Assembly: GCA_964418255.1 (NCBI GenBank)
Contig: CAYQKV010000009.1
Coordinates: 24,974-88,973 of the forward strand
Direction: 5' to 3'
Source: CAG-1782 sp964418255
GTDB lineage: Bacteria > Bacillota > Clostridia > Christensenellales > DTU072
DNA length: 64,000 bases
The notes beneath the pieces are model-generated. The model was not told the DNA's origin and did no database searches. It worked only from the letters and a program-made list of their open reading frames with translations. Of the stretch, positions 7,267-18,380 are shown in pieces. A program made the translations under genes and the position numbers. The stretch's first letter is position 1. Every line of letters starts with the position of its first letter.

Positions 7267-7374
7267 CGCGCGTTCTCTACGCGCGCGCAAAAAGAGTATC
7301 CGCAAGGTAACACCGTTAAAAGATTAGGCGGATACAAGATAAAGAAATATGACGGCAAAAAGCCGCGTCGGAGG
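7267..7374 (+). promoter_or_regulatory. Structured 5' leader of the first giant gene
   Basis: Three hairpins lie between promoter and start: CGCGCG/CGCGCG (7267-7285), GTATCCGC/GCGGATAC enclosing a 24-base loop (7296-7335), and GACGGC/GCCG-C-GTC (7351-7369), which abuts the GGAGG ribosome site at 7370-7374. I do not recognise a known riboswitch class. The stretch 7085-7384 holds no other gene. Confidence 0.5.
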
Positions 7375-7384
7375 TTTGTATTAT

Positions 7385-10300
7385 ATGAAACGCAGATTGC
7401 TTGTGGGATTAACGATTTTAGCAACGCTACTGTCATTCGTCTGCATATTCGCTTCGTGTTCGGAAAGGGAGACGCCCGAACCCGACGACGGAAATAATAC
7501 GCAAAATACGGAAACGCGTACGGTGGAAATTATTTGCGGGGAAAACAGGTCGTTAAGAGAATACGAACTCGGCGTGGAAATAAAACTTAAAGCGGAAGTA
7601 TCCGCAGACGAAGCGTTCGTCTGCTGGCTGGAAGAAGGAGAGCCTTTTTCCTATGAACGCGAAACGGTTTATAAAGTTACCCGCGACGCGGTCGTCCGCG
7701 CGGTGTACGCTTCGGGAAACGCCGTAAGACTTGAAACCGACGGCGGAACCTTGCCCGAAAATTACGTCATAAAAATAAACGCATACGGCGGCACGCTCAC
7801 CGATACGGACGGCGCGCTACTTAAAGGATACGGGTATACTCTGCCCGTTCCCGAAAAATACAGGTACAAATTCGTGGGTTGGTATTACGGCGAGACCCGT
7901 TATACCGACGAAAACGGGGTTTCGCAAGGCGTATATAACGGCGGCGAGACGGTATTCACCGCGGTATACAAAGAAAACCCGTTTGTTACGATAGTGTTGA
8001 AAAACGGAGAAACGGGAGAAATTACCGAGGAAATAAAAACGTACATAGAGGACGGAGCGGTGAGGATAACCGCGCCCGAAATCGTGGACAGACAGTGCAC
8101 GGGTTGGGAGATGAACGGCGAGACCTACAAAACGGAAAGCGAATTCATTTTCTATCTCACCGACGCGGACGCGGATAAAACGTACGAACTTACGGCGAAA
8201 TACCGCGAGGCGTACAAACTTACGGTAATAGGCGGTTCGGGCGGCGGGTCTTATACCCGCGATGAAGAAATCAGCGTAAAAGGGTCTGTTCCCGCCGGCA
8301 GAAACTTCGTCGAATGGAGGATAACCGTAGGCGGAACGGTTTACGCGCTCGGAAGAACGGCAGACGGGACGTTGTGTTTTATCAACGGAGACGAGGCTGT
8401 TTTTTATTCCGACGAAGAAAACGGAACGGTGACCGTTTCCGTAGACGAATGCGGAGCGAAAAAGAGCGAAGTAAACGAAAAGTTCACTCTCGCGGAGCTG
8501 GAAAGGACGGGCGCGGCTATTTCGGGCGGCGCGAACGCGCTTATAAAAGCGGAGTTTGTCAGAAAGGAATTTACCTTAACTTACAGGATAGAATGTAACG
8601 TAAACGGGGCGTATTGTCTGGACGAAGAGGGAGAAAACAGACTTTTAGCCGCGGGATTCGTCAAATCCGAAGAAGAAGACGGCGTTTTCATAAAAGAAGA
8701 ATATTACGATTACAACAACGGTATAGTGCTTGCGACGGTTCCCGCTATCGAGCATTATAAATTCGGAAACTGGGAAAACGCGGACAATTCGGGGAAAATA
8801 CCCTCGTTTATGCCCGACGGAGACGTTTCGGTGAGAGGAACGTTCGTTCCCGAAAAGCACAGAGTATCGGTTTCCTGCGACGAGACCGAAGGGTCGGTGA
8901 AAATCGGCGCAAGCGGAACGTTAAGCGGATACTACGATTACGGGCAGACGATAACGTTTTACGTAACCGCGGAAGCGGGTTATAAATTCGGGCAGTGGCT
9001 CGACAGAGACAGCGGCGATTCTTCCGACAGAGTTCTCATTCAGGGCGAAGAGGACAGGACGGAAACTGTAGTTTATTACGTCTATACCTATCGGGTTATT
9101 CAGGACGAAAGTTTTACGGTGCGGTTTACCGCGAGAGATTATCTGATTACTTATATCCTCACCGTGTTTTACGACGGAGAGGAAGTGACGAACAATCCCG
9201 ACTTTTTCCAAAGCGGATATAAAGACGGATACAACGTGACGACGGAAACGCGCAATTACGGCGTGCGCGGCGGGTTGAAACCCAAAACCGCGATAGGAAG
9301 CGGGGAAGGCGAACTTGACCTCATTTACGGAACGGACAACTGGACGGTAAGCGAGTGGAAAGCGGACAGGGAAGGACTGGGAGACCTTAACGATTTCGTT
9401 ATGCCGAGATACGACGTGACGGTAAGAGCGGTCTGCACGATAAACAGTTATACCGTCGGTTTTTCCGCGCAGGAAGGCGTTGGAAATTATGAAATTCTTT
9501 CGATAAACGACAAAGACCCGTCGGTTTACGCGTCGGGTTCGACTTATTCAGTGCCGTTCGGGTCGGAATTCGGATTGACCGTTACCGTGGAAAACGGTTA
9601 CAGAATGAGCGACGTAAAAGTCGGCGGCGAAGAGATAGGCGACGAGAGCGGATACGTAAGAAACGACAGAGAAAATTATACGAGCGATATAAGTTTCGTT
9701 TTCGTAAAGAACGGAAGGAGCACGGTTTACGTTTTCTATGCGGAAAGAAATCTGCATACGGTGACTTACTACGTAAGCGCGGACTTTACCCATACCGATG
9801 AAGACAGACTTTTGTCCGACTATATCGCGGTGGACGAAAACGACGTGAAAACGGTGGACGGTGTGGATTATTATCTCGTTACCGGCGTGCGCGCGGCAAA
9901 CGGCAAAATGACGGAAATCACGCAGAAAGATATGGTTTACGGACAGCAGATAACAGACCCGACGATAAACGCGAGGGACAAACGGTATACTTTCTCCGAC
10001 TGGACGAGAATGGAGGGAGACAAGGCGTATAACGTCAACACGATGCCCGACGGAAGCGTCTGGGCTTACGGAAGGTTCGGTATCCTTTCTTACAGCGTGT
10101 CCGTCGCGAAAAACACGTTCAAATTCGACGACGCGGCTACGCCCGTCAATACGGCTAACGTAAATAAAATAGTGGAAACGGGAGAAACCGAAGGGACGGA
10201 ATACGAAGAAGACGGGTTTACGACCTCTTCCCACAGATATTTTTCGGAAATAACGGTGACGAGACGGTCGCCCACGGGATACGACTTCAATCAGTGGAAA

Positions 10301-13300
10301 ATACTGTCGCACACCGACGGACAGAGCGACGTTACGGTAAGGTTCGATATTTCCGAAGCGGAAGAAGGAACGGTTTACAAAATCGTTTCCGGCGGCAAAA
10401 CTTTCAAATACCGCGTAAACGGCGACGGAACGATAACGGTTTATCTTACTGAAAATATCGAACTCGAAGCGGAATTTTCCGTAATGGTTTTCACCGCTAC
10501 GTCGACAGACGGAAGAACGCAGATAAGAGAGAGCGGGTCGGGTAAACAGTTTGCCTCGGCGTGTACGTTCGAATACGGAAAAACGCTCGACTTTTCGTGC
10601 AACTATACCGCGATAGCAAACCTCGGTCAGAAAATAACGGCGTTCGTCGTGTCCGAAACGGAAGATATGAACGCGGAGACGGAAAGACTGTCTTCGGAAT
10701 TCGACGACGAAACCCTGTCTTATCCGACGCGAGTGGTAATAACGGGCACGACGGAGATAGGATATACCTGCGACGTATTCGTAGAAGCAGCGGTGGAAGA
10801 CATAGAATACCGAATTTATTACAGCATATATTCGGTGGCTAACTCCATAAACGGTCTGACGGGAACGCCGACTAAAACTTACGAGAGCGTAGAAGGAAGG
10901 GCGTATACCGTTAAGTATAACGAAACGGTAAGTCTCATAGGCGACGAAGAGACGAAAGCTCTCGCGGAAAACGCGGGGCTTGACGTAAGCAATTCTATGT
11001 ACAGCGGTTGGTATACGGGAACCGCGCTCGCGGGAAGAACGGAAGGAGCGGGTTTCCTCGATTCGACGAATACGTATAACCCGAATATAACGTACAGACA
11101 CACTACGCCGTCTTATCACGCGGAGTTTATTTGTTATCTCGTCCGTCTCGTAACCACGGCGAGAGGGGAAGCGGAAATCAACGACACGATAAAGAACACG
11201 ACCAACTACAAGCGTTTCGCCTCGGAGAATTACACGGAAATAACCGTGCCCGAAAAAGGAACGGACGGAACAAGCGTAACCGTGATAGCCGACGAAGGGT
11301 TTATGGGCTTTGATAAAATAACCGCCGTAAATATGCCGTCGACCGTGACGAAGATAGGACAAAAAGCGTTTTACGGATGCGCCGCGCTTGAAGAGACGGG
11401 GCTTGTAAACGCGGTTACCGAAATAGGAGCGAACGCTTATTGCGGGTGCGAAGCGATAACCGAAGTTACGATAGGAGAAAACATAGTAAAGATAGGAAAC
11501 GGCGCGTTTTCCGAAATTCCGAACCTTTCCGCGGTGCATTATCGCTCGCTGGCGGCGGCGCCGTCGGTGGGAACGAACGTGTTCTCCAACTCGGGAAAGG
11601 ACGCCGAAAACGGACTGGAACTTATTGTGGGAACGGGAGTAAGCACGATAGTGAAAAACCTGTTCTGTTCGAGCGATTACGTAGAGGCGGGCGCGTATTT
11701 AAGGACGGTTTCTTTCGAAGAAGGGACGGACGCAACGCCGGTTACGATAGCGGGCAGCGCGTTTAATTCAAGCGGACTAACTACGTTCAACGCCTCCGGA
11801 AGAATAAAAGAAATCGGACAGCGCGCGTTCGAAAAATGTAAAAATCTTAAAGAAATCGACTTAAAACAAGCCGTAATGCTCACCAAAATAGAAACCAACG
11901 TATTCAGAGAGAGCGGACTGAGCGAAGTTATTCTTCCCGAATTCGTTACGGAAATAGGGAGCCTCGCGTTCGCGGGGTGCGTAAGCCTCGTTTCGGTTTA
12001 TTACACGACGGAACCGAGCGCGATAGGGGACAGGGCTTTCAGCAGAACGGATAATTCGGGGAATATGAAGTTGGTAAGAATTACCGACGTTTCCGAAAAA
12101 GAAATTGAAGGCGGCGGCGAGGAAGTAATTCGTCTCGAAAACGTTTCAAGCGTCGGAAACGAGGCGTTTTACGGCTGCGTTACCCTTACCGAAGCGGTTA
12201 TCGGCGGCGACAACGTCACGCTTAACGCAAGCGTTTTCGCGCAATGCTATTCGCTGTCGAAAGTGACGTATAACGCGAGGATAGGAAGCAATCAGTACGA
12301 AAGCACGAATAACGCGACGTTCGTCGCCACGGGTTCGGCGGGATGCGAACTTATCATAGGGGAAAACGTAGAAAGAATACCTTCTTACGCTTTCTACGGA
12401 TTTACCGTAGTGGAAACGCTTACCGTGCCGTCGTCGGTGAATACGATAGGAACGCAGGCGTTCGGATATATGAGCGGACTTACGCTGGTAAACTTCGATA
12501 TAGACGGCGCGTTCAACGCATATTGCACGCCGACAGCCGCGCCGTTTACGGCGGCGGGCGCGCCGAGCGGAATGAAAGTGGTTTTCGGCGAAAACGTGTC
12601 CGCGGTAATAGACGGCGCGTTCGCGGAGGCGAGAAACCTCACCGCGATAGAAGTTTCGCCGTCGGACGAGTATTCCTTCGAGATAGGGGACGAGGCGTTT
12701 TCGGGCACGAAAATTTCCGCGATATATCTGCCTGTAAGAAACGGGATAACCGTCGGGGAAAACGCGTTTAACGGCGCGCCGATAGTTTCCCTCGTCGTCG
12801 ACGAAGGGAACGAGACCGCGGCGTTTTACGCGGGAGCGTTCGGAAGTTCGGCGTTAATTTCGGAAATGACGGTAAATATGATGGGCAGGACGATGAACAG
12901 TCTGCTCGCTACGGTGGACGACGGCGCGTTTACCGTGAGAAAAACGGAAACGGGACTTACCGGCACGCTCGTGGGAACGATGACCACGCAGGAAACCGAT
13001 TTCCTGGTAGAAAGGCAGGATACCCTTATTTTAAGCGGAGCGGATACAAAACTCGGCATAACTATGGGCGCGACGATACGAGGAAGTCTCAAAAAAGAGA
13101 ACGGTGCGACGATAGAAAAGAGCGAGAATACGCAGTATTTCAAAGCCGTGGCGTACGATAAAAACGATTTCGATTACAAGAACGCTTTCGGCGGCTATAC
13201 GCACTTTCTTATTTCCGAAGAAGCGGAAGAAATAGCGTTTAACGACGTTATGACGGTAAACGCGAGAGAGTTCGAAATCGCGGCGAACGTTACGTTCGTA

Positions 13301-16300
13301 AACAACGCATACCTCGACGTAGCGAGATTTATAGTTGCGAGCGGAATAAAGGCGAAAGTCGGAGTTGCCGCCGTGAGGATAAACGGCGCGCTAAGCGGAG
13401 AACTTACCGCGACGGCGGGTTCGGATATCGTTATCGGAACCGAAAGATTCATAAACGGCGGGTCGGTTTCTTCCGACGGCTACGGATACGGAATAAACGT
13501 GGTAAGCGGAGAAACGGTTATCGAAAGCGACGAAAATAATTACGCGTACAACGTGACGAGCGGCGAAGCGAAGATAAACTACGATTACGTTCAGGCGGCG
13601 TTAAGACAAATGAAAATAAGCGGGGGAGCGCTCACCGTGGCGGCTACCGCAGTCCTCTCTTCCTACGAAGCGGCGGTCGGGACGGAACTTGCCGTTGCCG
13701 AAACGGGTATTTTAAGGCTCGGCGGGTTTAACGAGGGAGAAAGCGCGCTTTCGTGGACCGTGGACGCGGCGGTTTCCCGTCTGAATTCGAATATCAAAAA
13801 TTATTACGGAACAATGACCCTTGCGTATACGGACGACTGCGACGCAAACGATACGTTCCTGATAGAAAAAGACCTTGACATAAGCGAAACGGTTTCTTCG
13901 CCCGCCGTAGCCACCGTACTCGATTTCGGCAATTTCACCGTGAAATTTAACGGCGGCGGACTGCAAGCGAGAGCAAAACTTACGGTAAAGAATGCGAGCG
14001 CGACGGCTACGGCGGCGCAAGCGGCGTTCAGCGGTTCGGGAGAGATTGTAATCGAAAGCGGAACGGTTTCCGCGGCGGGAGAGGCGATAAACGCAAGCGG
14101 GTCCGTTACGATAGGGAGCGAAGCGACGGTAATCAGCAGTGCGGGAAATGCGATAACCGCGGGAGAAGGCGGCGCGACGATAACGGTAAACGGAACGGTT
14201 ACGGGTTATGATTGCGGCGTTAAAGTGTTTGCCGGGAGCAATGCGGTAAATCTGGTTATCAACGGAACGGCGGAAGGAAATAACGCGGCGGTTTACACCG
14301 AAGGACGATTTGTCTCTACGACAGTAGAAAGCGGCGCGGTTATAAGAGGAGAAGTCGGCATAATGTCCGTACGTCCGAGCGGAACGACGACAAATTCTAC
14401 CAATTTACTCAACGTCAAAAACGGGGCGATAGTTGAAGGAAATACCGCAGGGGTAGCGATAATCGGCGCGGGATACTCGACGGTGAACGGAACGGTAAAC
14501 GCGGCGAGCGAAAGAAAGATAGTTTCGTTTACCGCGGGCGGAAAAACGGTAAGAATGCCGAGCGGCGCGATAGTGGTAGTGGAAAACGCGGGAAGCGACA
14601 CAAACTACGCGAAAGCGGACGTGGGAGGCACCGCTACGAACGAAACAGGGGACGCGGTGCTGTACTACGCGTACGACAAGGCGGATTCTTCTTCCGCAAG
14701 TTATAAGGCGGTTACTATTAAAGATAACGCGCAGATAAACGGCGAAGTTACGGAATACGCGCTGGCGTACAGGACGTACAACTCCGGGTACGGCGTCAAC
14801 GAGGTTTATGCGGTAAGCGGAAACGAGATGAAATTCTACGCGGGAGAAAGCGAGGCGACCGCGGCGGGAGCGACGGGAAAATACTCGTACGTATATCAGT
14901 CGAGAATTCAGTCCGGATACGCTCTTGTAAGCGACGAAAAAGAGGCTGCGGGAACGAATTACGCGGTAAGGTACGTCACGCACTACAAGACGATGGAAGA
15001 AGCGTTCGGAAAGAAAGGAATTATCCGCGTAACCGACGCGACGGTAGGGACTTTGCCCGCGGGAGAAACGCTTATTGTCAGAGGAACGGCGACGGTTGAA
15101 GAAAGAGGTACGGAAATCGGCGGAACAATCGCGGTAAGCGGCGGCGTTATGAAAATAGCGGCGGATACCTCGGTAAGAGGTATGGTTGCGATTTTGTCCG
15201 ATTGCAATAACGACGGCGTGGAATACGAACTCGAAATAATCGGCGGCACGACGACGATAAGCGGACGGGTGGATATTATCGACGCGAAGATAAGCGCGGG
15301 CGCGGCGATGACGGTTACTTCGGGCGAAATAAGAACCGAATATACGAACTTCGAAAACAACGGAACGTTTACGGTGGAAAACGGCGTAAGTTTGTCCGCG
15401 TTCGACGAAGTCGTTTTCGGAGAAAATTCGGTTACTAATCTTAGCGTGGAACTTGCGGCGAATAACGTTGCTATAAACAGAGGCAGCGCGGTTTCGGCGG
15501 CAAAAATCACGGCGAATAGCGCGATAACGTTCGGACAGGGAAGTTACAAAGTTTTCGCGGACGTGGAAGCGAGCACGCTCGGAATGAGCGGAGACACCGA
15601 CCTCACGGTAAACGGCGCGCTCGTTTTGAGCAACGCGATAGATTACGCAGGCGGCGTGGCGAGCGGAACGGCGATTACCCTTAACGGCGACGGAAACGAA
15701 CTCAATATCGGCGAAATCGGCGGTAAAATCACGGTTGGCGGCAATACGATAATTACCACTTTGGGCTCGGGAATGGATATACGCGGTTCGCTGGAAGTAA
15801 AAGAAGGAAAGACGTTGGATATAAGCAGCGCGTCGGTGACCGTAAAAACCGACGGTAGACTTATTTTCCGCGACGGCGCGACCGTTAAAGCGAAAGACGC
15901 AGTCGTGGAACAAGGCGCGGGAATGGAGAACCACGGCGGCGAGTTGACGGTAAGCGTAAAAGTTTATCCGGGCGCGTGGTTATTCACCGCAAACGGAAAG
16001 ACCGCGTTCAGTGAAGAACCGTATTACGAAGGCGCGGAGAAAGTCTCCGAAACGCTGGATATGCAGAGAGGAACGGTTATCAGTTACTGTATAGGAGAGG
16101 AAACCGTTACCGTACCTCCTACTTGCGGAACGGACGGATACACGGGTTGCGCGTACGAAGTAAGGGATATTCTGAGCGACGGAACGGTATTTACCATCAA
16201 GCACGAAAGACGGGATATTATCCCCGCTACGGGAGAGCATAGTTGGGTGGCGGAAGGCGACAAGCACCGCTGTACGGAATGTAATTTAACGGAAGAACAT

Positions 16301-18364
16301 AATTTCGAATACGTCGCGGCGGCTTATATAGACGGAGCGTACCTCGACGGAAACAACGAACAAATGTTCCTGCTCGGCAAAAAGTGTTCCGCGTGCGAAG
16401 ACGCGCATACGCTGTTTGTAATAGATTACAATACCACCGAAAGACAGTTCAACGATATGAACCTGTTCTTTGCGCCCGTCGGAAATTCGGAAGCAAGGAG
16501 AGTTTCCGCTTTGGGCGACGGCAACGAACTTATGGTAAGCAAGGCTTCATCCGTTGCGAAATTCGTGACCGACGGAACGACGGCGGAAACAAACGTAGTG
16601 AATATCGGCGGAGAATATTACTATATTGTAAAAATAAACGTAGAAGCGTCCGGAAACTATTACGTGCTCGTAAGACACCAACAACACCGCTTTAAGCCGA
16701 CAGAAGACGGCAAGCATATCTGCGTAGGCTGCGGCGAACTCGACGAAACTCCGCACTTAATCGACTCGGCTGTCGCGACCGAAATAATAGGAAACGGCGT
16801 AAGCTACGGCGCGATTAAAAACGTCTGCTCGTTCTGCGAAAACGGAGACCTCTATTCTGTCGAAACTACGGGGCTTACCGTAGGAACGGTGAACGCGGGA
16901 ACTATAACGGCAAACGGAACCGAATATGCGTACGCGTTAACTGCGGGCGCCGACGCGGGAATAAAAGAAGCGGCGCTGTTTAAGTTCGAACTAAACGGCG
17001 AAATATACTTTGCGCTCGGAGTAACGCTCGTAAGTACGGGCGGAAATCTCGCGTGCGAATACGCGGGCGGATTTGTCCTTCCCGTTAAATGCAACGCGGC
17101 GCACGTGTGCACGGTGGCGGCGGAAACCAAAACCGTCGGAAGTATGACGCTTAACGTAATCACCGCGATATGCGCGGACGGCGGATGTACGGTAAGCGGT
17201 GGAAACGCGTACTTTAATCTGAGCGCAAATCCGACGGTAGGAGAACTTAAAGAAACGCTTTTGGGGTACCTGCTCGAATATAACGGCGGATATTATCGTA
17301 TTGTCATTAAAGACAATCACGACAGAATGTCGCTTAAAGAATCGGTGTTCGCAACGTACGAAGAAAGCGGCGTATATTACGATTTGGTGAACGCGGAAAT
17401 AGAAAACGCAAGTACGGGAGAACAGCTTGCGGGCGTATATTACGTCGCGGTTAAACATATTTGCAGGAACTTCTCTTCCGTCGGCGGAACGCACGTCTGT
17501 AAGGATTGCGGCGCGACGAACGACGAACCTTGCGTAAAAGACGAGACGGCTACGGCTACGTACACGGTCGGAGAAAAGACGTATACGTTTGTCGTAAAGA
17601 AATGCGCAATCTGTAATGAAGGAACGCCGATAATACTCACATCTAATACGGTAAGCGGACTGAACGAAGAACTGAATAGCGTCAAGATAACCGGGCGCGC
17701 GGCGAACGCGTACGGAGAGGTCTACGTCGGAGAACTTACGGCGTATCTTGCCGACGACAAAAACGCGGACCCGTACAATATGTTCAAGTATTCGATAAAA
17801 CTTACGACCGACGGAACGCTCGTAAGTACGGGCGGAAGCGAGGAAGGCACGGTTTACGGAATAGCGTACGTTCGCTTTAAGACGGATTACTACTATCACG
17901 ACGGCGTTTACGCAGTGCTTTTCCTGCATAAATGCACCGATTTCAAATCGAATTCCGACGGAAGCGGGCACGTTTGCTCGGAATGCGGCGCGGCGTACGG
18001 AAGCGGGGATATAGAGCATACGGAAAGCAATTATAACTTGCAGGAAATGCAGTACAATGACGAAACCGTCCGGGTGCTCGGCAAGTACTGTTCGTTCTGC
18101 GGAAAAGGAAGCGTGAATACCGAAAAGGCGACGTTCGTTTCCACGGTAAAATTGAATATTGAGAAATATACGGTTACTGTGGACGGAGAGCAGTATTCTC
18201 TTTCTCTTAGCGACAAACAATATGGCACGGGTGTCGTGCCGTCCAAAACGGGCAGGAGCGTTACCGTTAATTCGAAGACGTATTATTTGTGGGAAATAAC
18301 GCTTACGTCGAAGACCGACGGCAGTAAGACGATAGCGGCGTACGTTTTAATCGGAACGAACTGA
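7385..18364 (+). CDS. Giant surface lipoprotein 1 (3659 aa): InlB repeats, BspA-like LRRs, beta-helix, CxxC modules
   Basis: The start at 7385 follows GGAGG by ten bases and yields a lipoprotein signal (lipobox FASC, Cys25); an upstream in-frame ATG at 7349 lacks these. Residues about 60-1250 are many InlB/Flg_new-type repeats (GGT ... Y-x-F-x-G-W ... A-x-Y). Residues about 1295-1840 are BspA-type leucine-rich repeats, with lines such as ITAVNMPSTVTKIGQKAFYG. Residues about 1870-2870 are Gly/Ala/Thr-rich short beta repeats like a beta-helix passenger. From about 2955 to the end at least four modules carry H-x-C-x-x-C motifs (CTECN, CVGCG, CKDCG, CSECG). No cell-wall sorting signal or transmembrane anchor is seen besides the lipid. 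Such architectures are typical of adhesins. The binding target is unknown. It probably co-transcribes with the EFR1 gene 16 bp downstream. Confidence 0.9.
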   Translation: MKRRLLVGLTILATLLSFVCIFASCSERETPEPDDGNNTQNTETRTVEIICGENRSLREYELGVEIKLKAEVSADEAFVCWLEEGEPFSYERETVYKVTRDAVVRAVYASGNAVRLETDGGTLPENYVIKINAYGGTLTDTDGALLKGYGYTLPVPEKYRYKFVGWYYGETRYTDENGVSQGVYNGGETVFTAVYKENPFVTIVLKNGETGEITEEIKTYIEDGAVRITAPEIVDRQCTGWEMNGETYKTESEFIFYLTDADADKTYELTAKYREAYKLTVIGGSGGGSYTRDEEISVKGSVPAGRNFVEWRITVGGTVYALGRTADGTLCFINGDEAVFYSDEENGTVTVSVDECGAKKSEVNEKFTLAELERTGAAISGGANALIKAEFVRKEFTLTYRIECNVNGAYCLDEEGENRLLAAGFVKSEEEDGVFIKEEYYDYNNGIVLATVPAIEHYKFGNWENADNSGKIPSFMPDGDVSVRGTFVPEKHRVSVSCDETEGSVKIGASGTLSGYYDYGQTITFYVTAEAGYKFGQWLDRDSGDSSDRVLIQGEEDRTETVVYYVYTYRVIQDESFTVRFTARDYLITYILTVFYDGEEVTNNPDFFQSGYKDGYNVTTETRNYGVRGGLKPKTAIGSGEGELDLIYGTDNWTVSEWKADREGLGDLNDFVMPRYDVTVRAVCTINSYTVGFSAQEGVGNYEILSINDKDPSVYASGSTYSVPFGSEFGLTVTVENGYRMSDVKVGGEEIGDESGYVRNDRENYTSDISFVFVKNGRSTVYVFYAERNLHTVTYYVSADFTHTDEDRLLSDYIAVDENDVKTVDGVDYYLVTGVRAANGKMTEITQKDMVYGQQITDPTINARDKRYTFSDWTRMEGDKAYNVNTMPDGSVWAYGRFGILSYSVSVAKNTFKFDDAATPVNTANVNKIVETGETEGTEYEEDGFTTSSHRYFSEITVTRRSPTGYDFNQWKILSHTDGQSDVTVRFDISEAEEGTVYKIVSGGKTFKYRVNGDGTITVYLTENIELEAEFSVMVFTATSTDGRTQIRESGSGKQFASACTFEYGKTLDFSCNYTAIANLGQKITAFVVSETEDMNAETERLSSEFDDETLSYPTRVVITGTTEIGYTCDVFVEAAVEDIEYRIYYSIYSVANSINGLTGTPTKTYESVEGRAYTVKYNETVSLIGDEETKALAENAGLDVSNSMYSGWYTGTALAGRTEGAGFLDSTNTYNPNITYRHTTPSYHAEFICYLVRLVTTARGEAEINDTIKNTTNYKRFASENYTEITVPEKGTDGTSVTVIADEGFMGFDKITAVNMPSTVTKIGQKAFYGCAALEETGLVNAVTEIGANAYCGCEAITEVTIGENIVKIGNGAFSEIPNLSAVHYRSLAAAPSVGTNVFSNSGKDAENGLELIVGTGVSTIVKNLFCSSDYVEAGAYLRTVSFEEGTDATPVTIAGSAFNSSGLTTFNASGRIKEIGQRAFEKCKNLKEIDLKQAVMLTKIETNVFRESGLSEVILPEFVTEIGSLAFAGCVSLVSVYYTTEPSAIGDRAFSRTDNSGNMKLVRITDVSEKEIEGGGEEVIRLENVSSVGNEAFYGCVTLTEAVIGGDNVTLNASVFAQCYSLSKVTYNARIGSNQYESTNNATFVATGSAGCELIIGENVERIPSYAFYGFTVVETLTVPSSVNTIGTQAFGYMSGLTLVNFDIDGAFNAYCTPTAAPFTAAGAPSGMKVVFGENVSAVIDGAFAEARNLTAIEVSPSDEYSFEIGDEAFSGTKISAIYLPVRNGITVGENAFNGAPIVSLVVDEGNETAAFYAGAFGSSALISEMTVNMMGRTMNSLLATVDDGAFTVRKTETGLTGTLVGTMTTQETDFLVERQDTLILSGADTKLGITMGATIRGSLKKENGATIEKSENTQYFKAVAYDKNDFDYKNAFGGYTHFLISEEAEEIAFNDVMTVNAREFEIAANVTFVNNAYLDVARFIVASGIKAKVGVAAVRINGALSGELTATAGSDIVIGTERFINGGSVSSDGYGYGINVVSGETVIESDENNYAYNVTSGEAKINYDYVQAALRQMKISGGALTVAATAVLSSYEAAVGTELAVAETGILRLGGFNEGESALSWTVDAAVSRLNSNIKNYYGTMTLAYTDDCDANDTFLIEKDLDISETVSSPAVATVLDFGNFTVKFNGGGLQARAKLTVKNASATATAAQAAFSGSGEIVIESGTVSAAGEAINASGSVTIGSEATVISSAGNAITAGEGGATITVNGTVTGYDCGVKVFAGSNAVNLVINGTAEGNNAAVYTEGRFVSTTVESGAVIRGEVGIMSVRPSGTTTNSTNLLNVKNGAIVEGNTAGVAIIGAGYSTVNGTVNAASERKIVSFTAGGKTVRMPSGAIVVVENAGSDTNYAKADVGGTATNETGDAVLYYAYDKADSSSASYKAVTIKDNAQINGEVTEYALAYRTYNSGYGVNEVYAVSGNEMKFYAGESEATAAGATGKYSYVYQSRIQSGYALVSDEKEAAGTNYAVRYVTHYKTMEEAFGKKGIIRVTDATVGTLPAGETLIVRGTATVEERGTEIGGTIAVSGGVMKIAADTSVRGMVAILSDCNNDGVEYELEIIGGTTTISGRVDIIDAKISAGAAMTVTSGEIRTEYTNFENNGTFTVENGVSLSAFDEVVFGENSVTNLSVELAANNVAINRGSAVSAAKITANSAITFGQGSYKVFADVEASTLGMSGDTDLTVNGALVLSNAIDYAGGVASGTAITLNGDGNELNIGEIGGKITVGGNTIITTLGSGMDIRGSLEVKEGKTLDISSASVTVKTDGRLIFRDGATVKAKDAVVEQGAGMENHGGELTVSVKVYPGAWLFTANGKTAFSEEPYYEGAEKVSETLDMQRGTVISYCIGEETVTVPPTCGTDGYTGCAYEVRDILSDGTVFTIKHERRDIIPATGEHSWVAEGDKHRCTECNLTEEHNFEYVAAAYIDGAYLDGNNEQMFLLGKKCSACEDAHTLFVIDYNTTERQFNDMNLFFAPVGNSEARRVSALGDGNELMVSKASSVAKFVTDGTTAETNVVNIGGEYYYIVKINVEASGNYYVLVRHQQHRFKPTEDGKHICVGCGELDETPHLIDSAVATEIIGNGVSYGAIKNVCSFCENGDLYSVETTGLTVGTVNAGTITANGTEYAYALTAGADAGIKEAALFKFELNGEIYFALGVTLVSTGGNLACEYAGGFVLPVKCNAAHVCTVAAETKTVGSMTLNVITAICADGGCTVSGGNAYFNLSANPTVGELKETLLGYLLEYNGGYYRIVIKDNHDRMSLKESVFATYEESGVYYDLVNAEIENASTGEQLAGVYYVAVKHICRNFSSVGGTHVCKDCGATNDEPCVKDETATATYTVGEKTYTFVVKKCAICNEGTPIILTSNTVSGLNEELNSVKITGRAANAYGEVYVGELTAYLADDKNADPYNMFKYSIKLTTDGTLVSTGGSEEGTVYGIAYVRFKTDYYYHDGVYAVLFLHKCTDFKSNSDGSGHVCSECGAAYGSGDIEHTESNYNLQEMQYNDETVRVLGKYCSFCGKGSVNTEKATFVSTVKLNIEKYTVTVDGEQYSLSLSDKQYGTGVVPSKTGRSVTVNSKTYYLWEITLTSKTDGSKTIAAYVLIGTN

Positions 18365-18380
18365 GAAAAGGAGAAAGAAT

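Noticed and set aside
7296..7335. Known riboswitch in the giant 1 leader
   Set aside because: The hairpin loop AAGGTAACACC recalls some aptamer pieces, but no full consensus (cyclic-di-GMP, preQ1, fluoride, SAM) could be matched.
9548..11539. 663-codon minus-strand open frame opposite giant gene 1, and many similar ones
   Set aside because: It is a shadow of the sense gene: Arg/Tyr/Val-rich nonsense composition, no ribosome site, no domain. It results from codon bias in the real gene.
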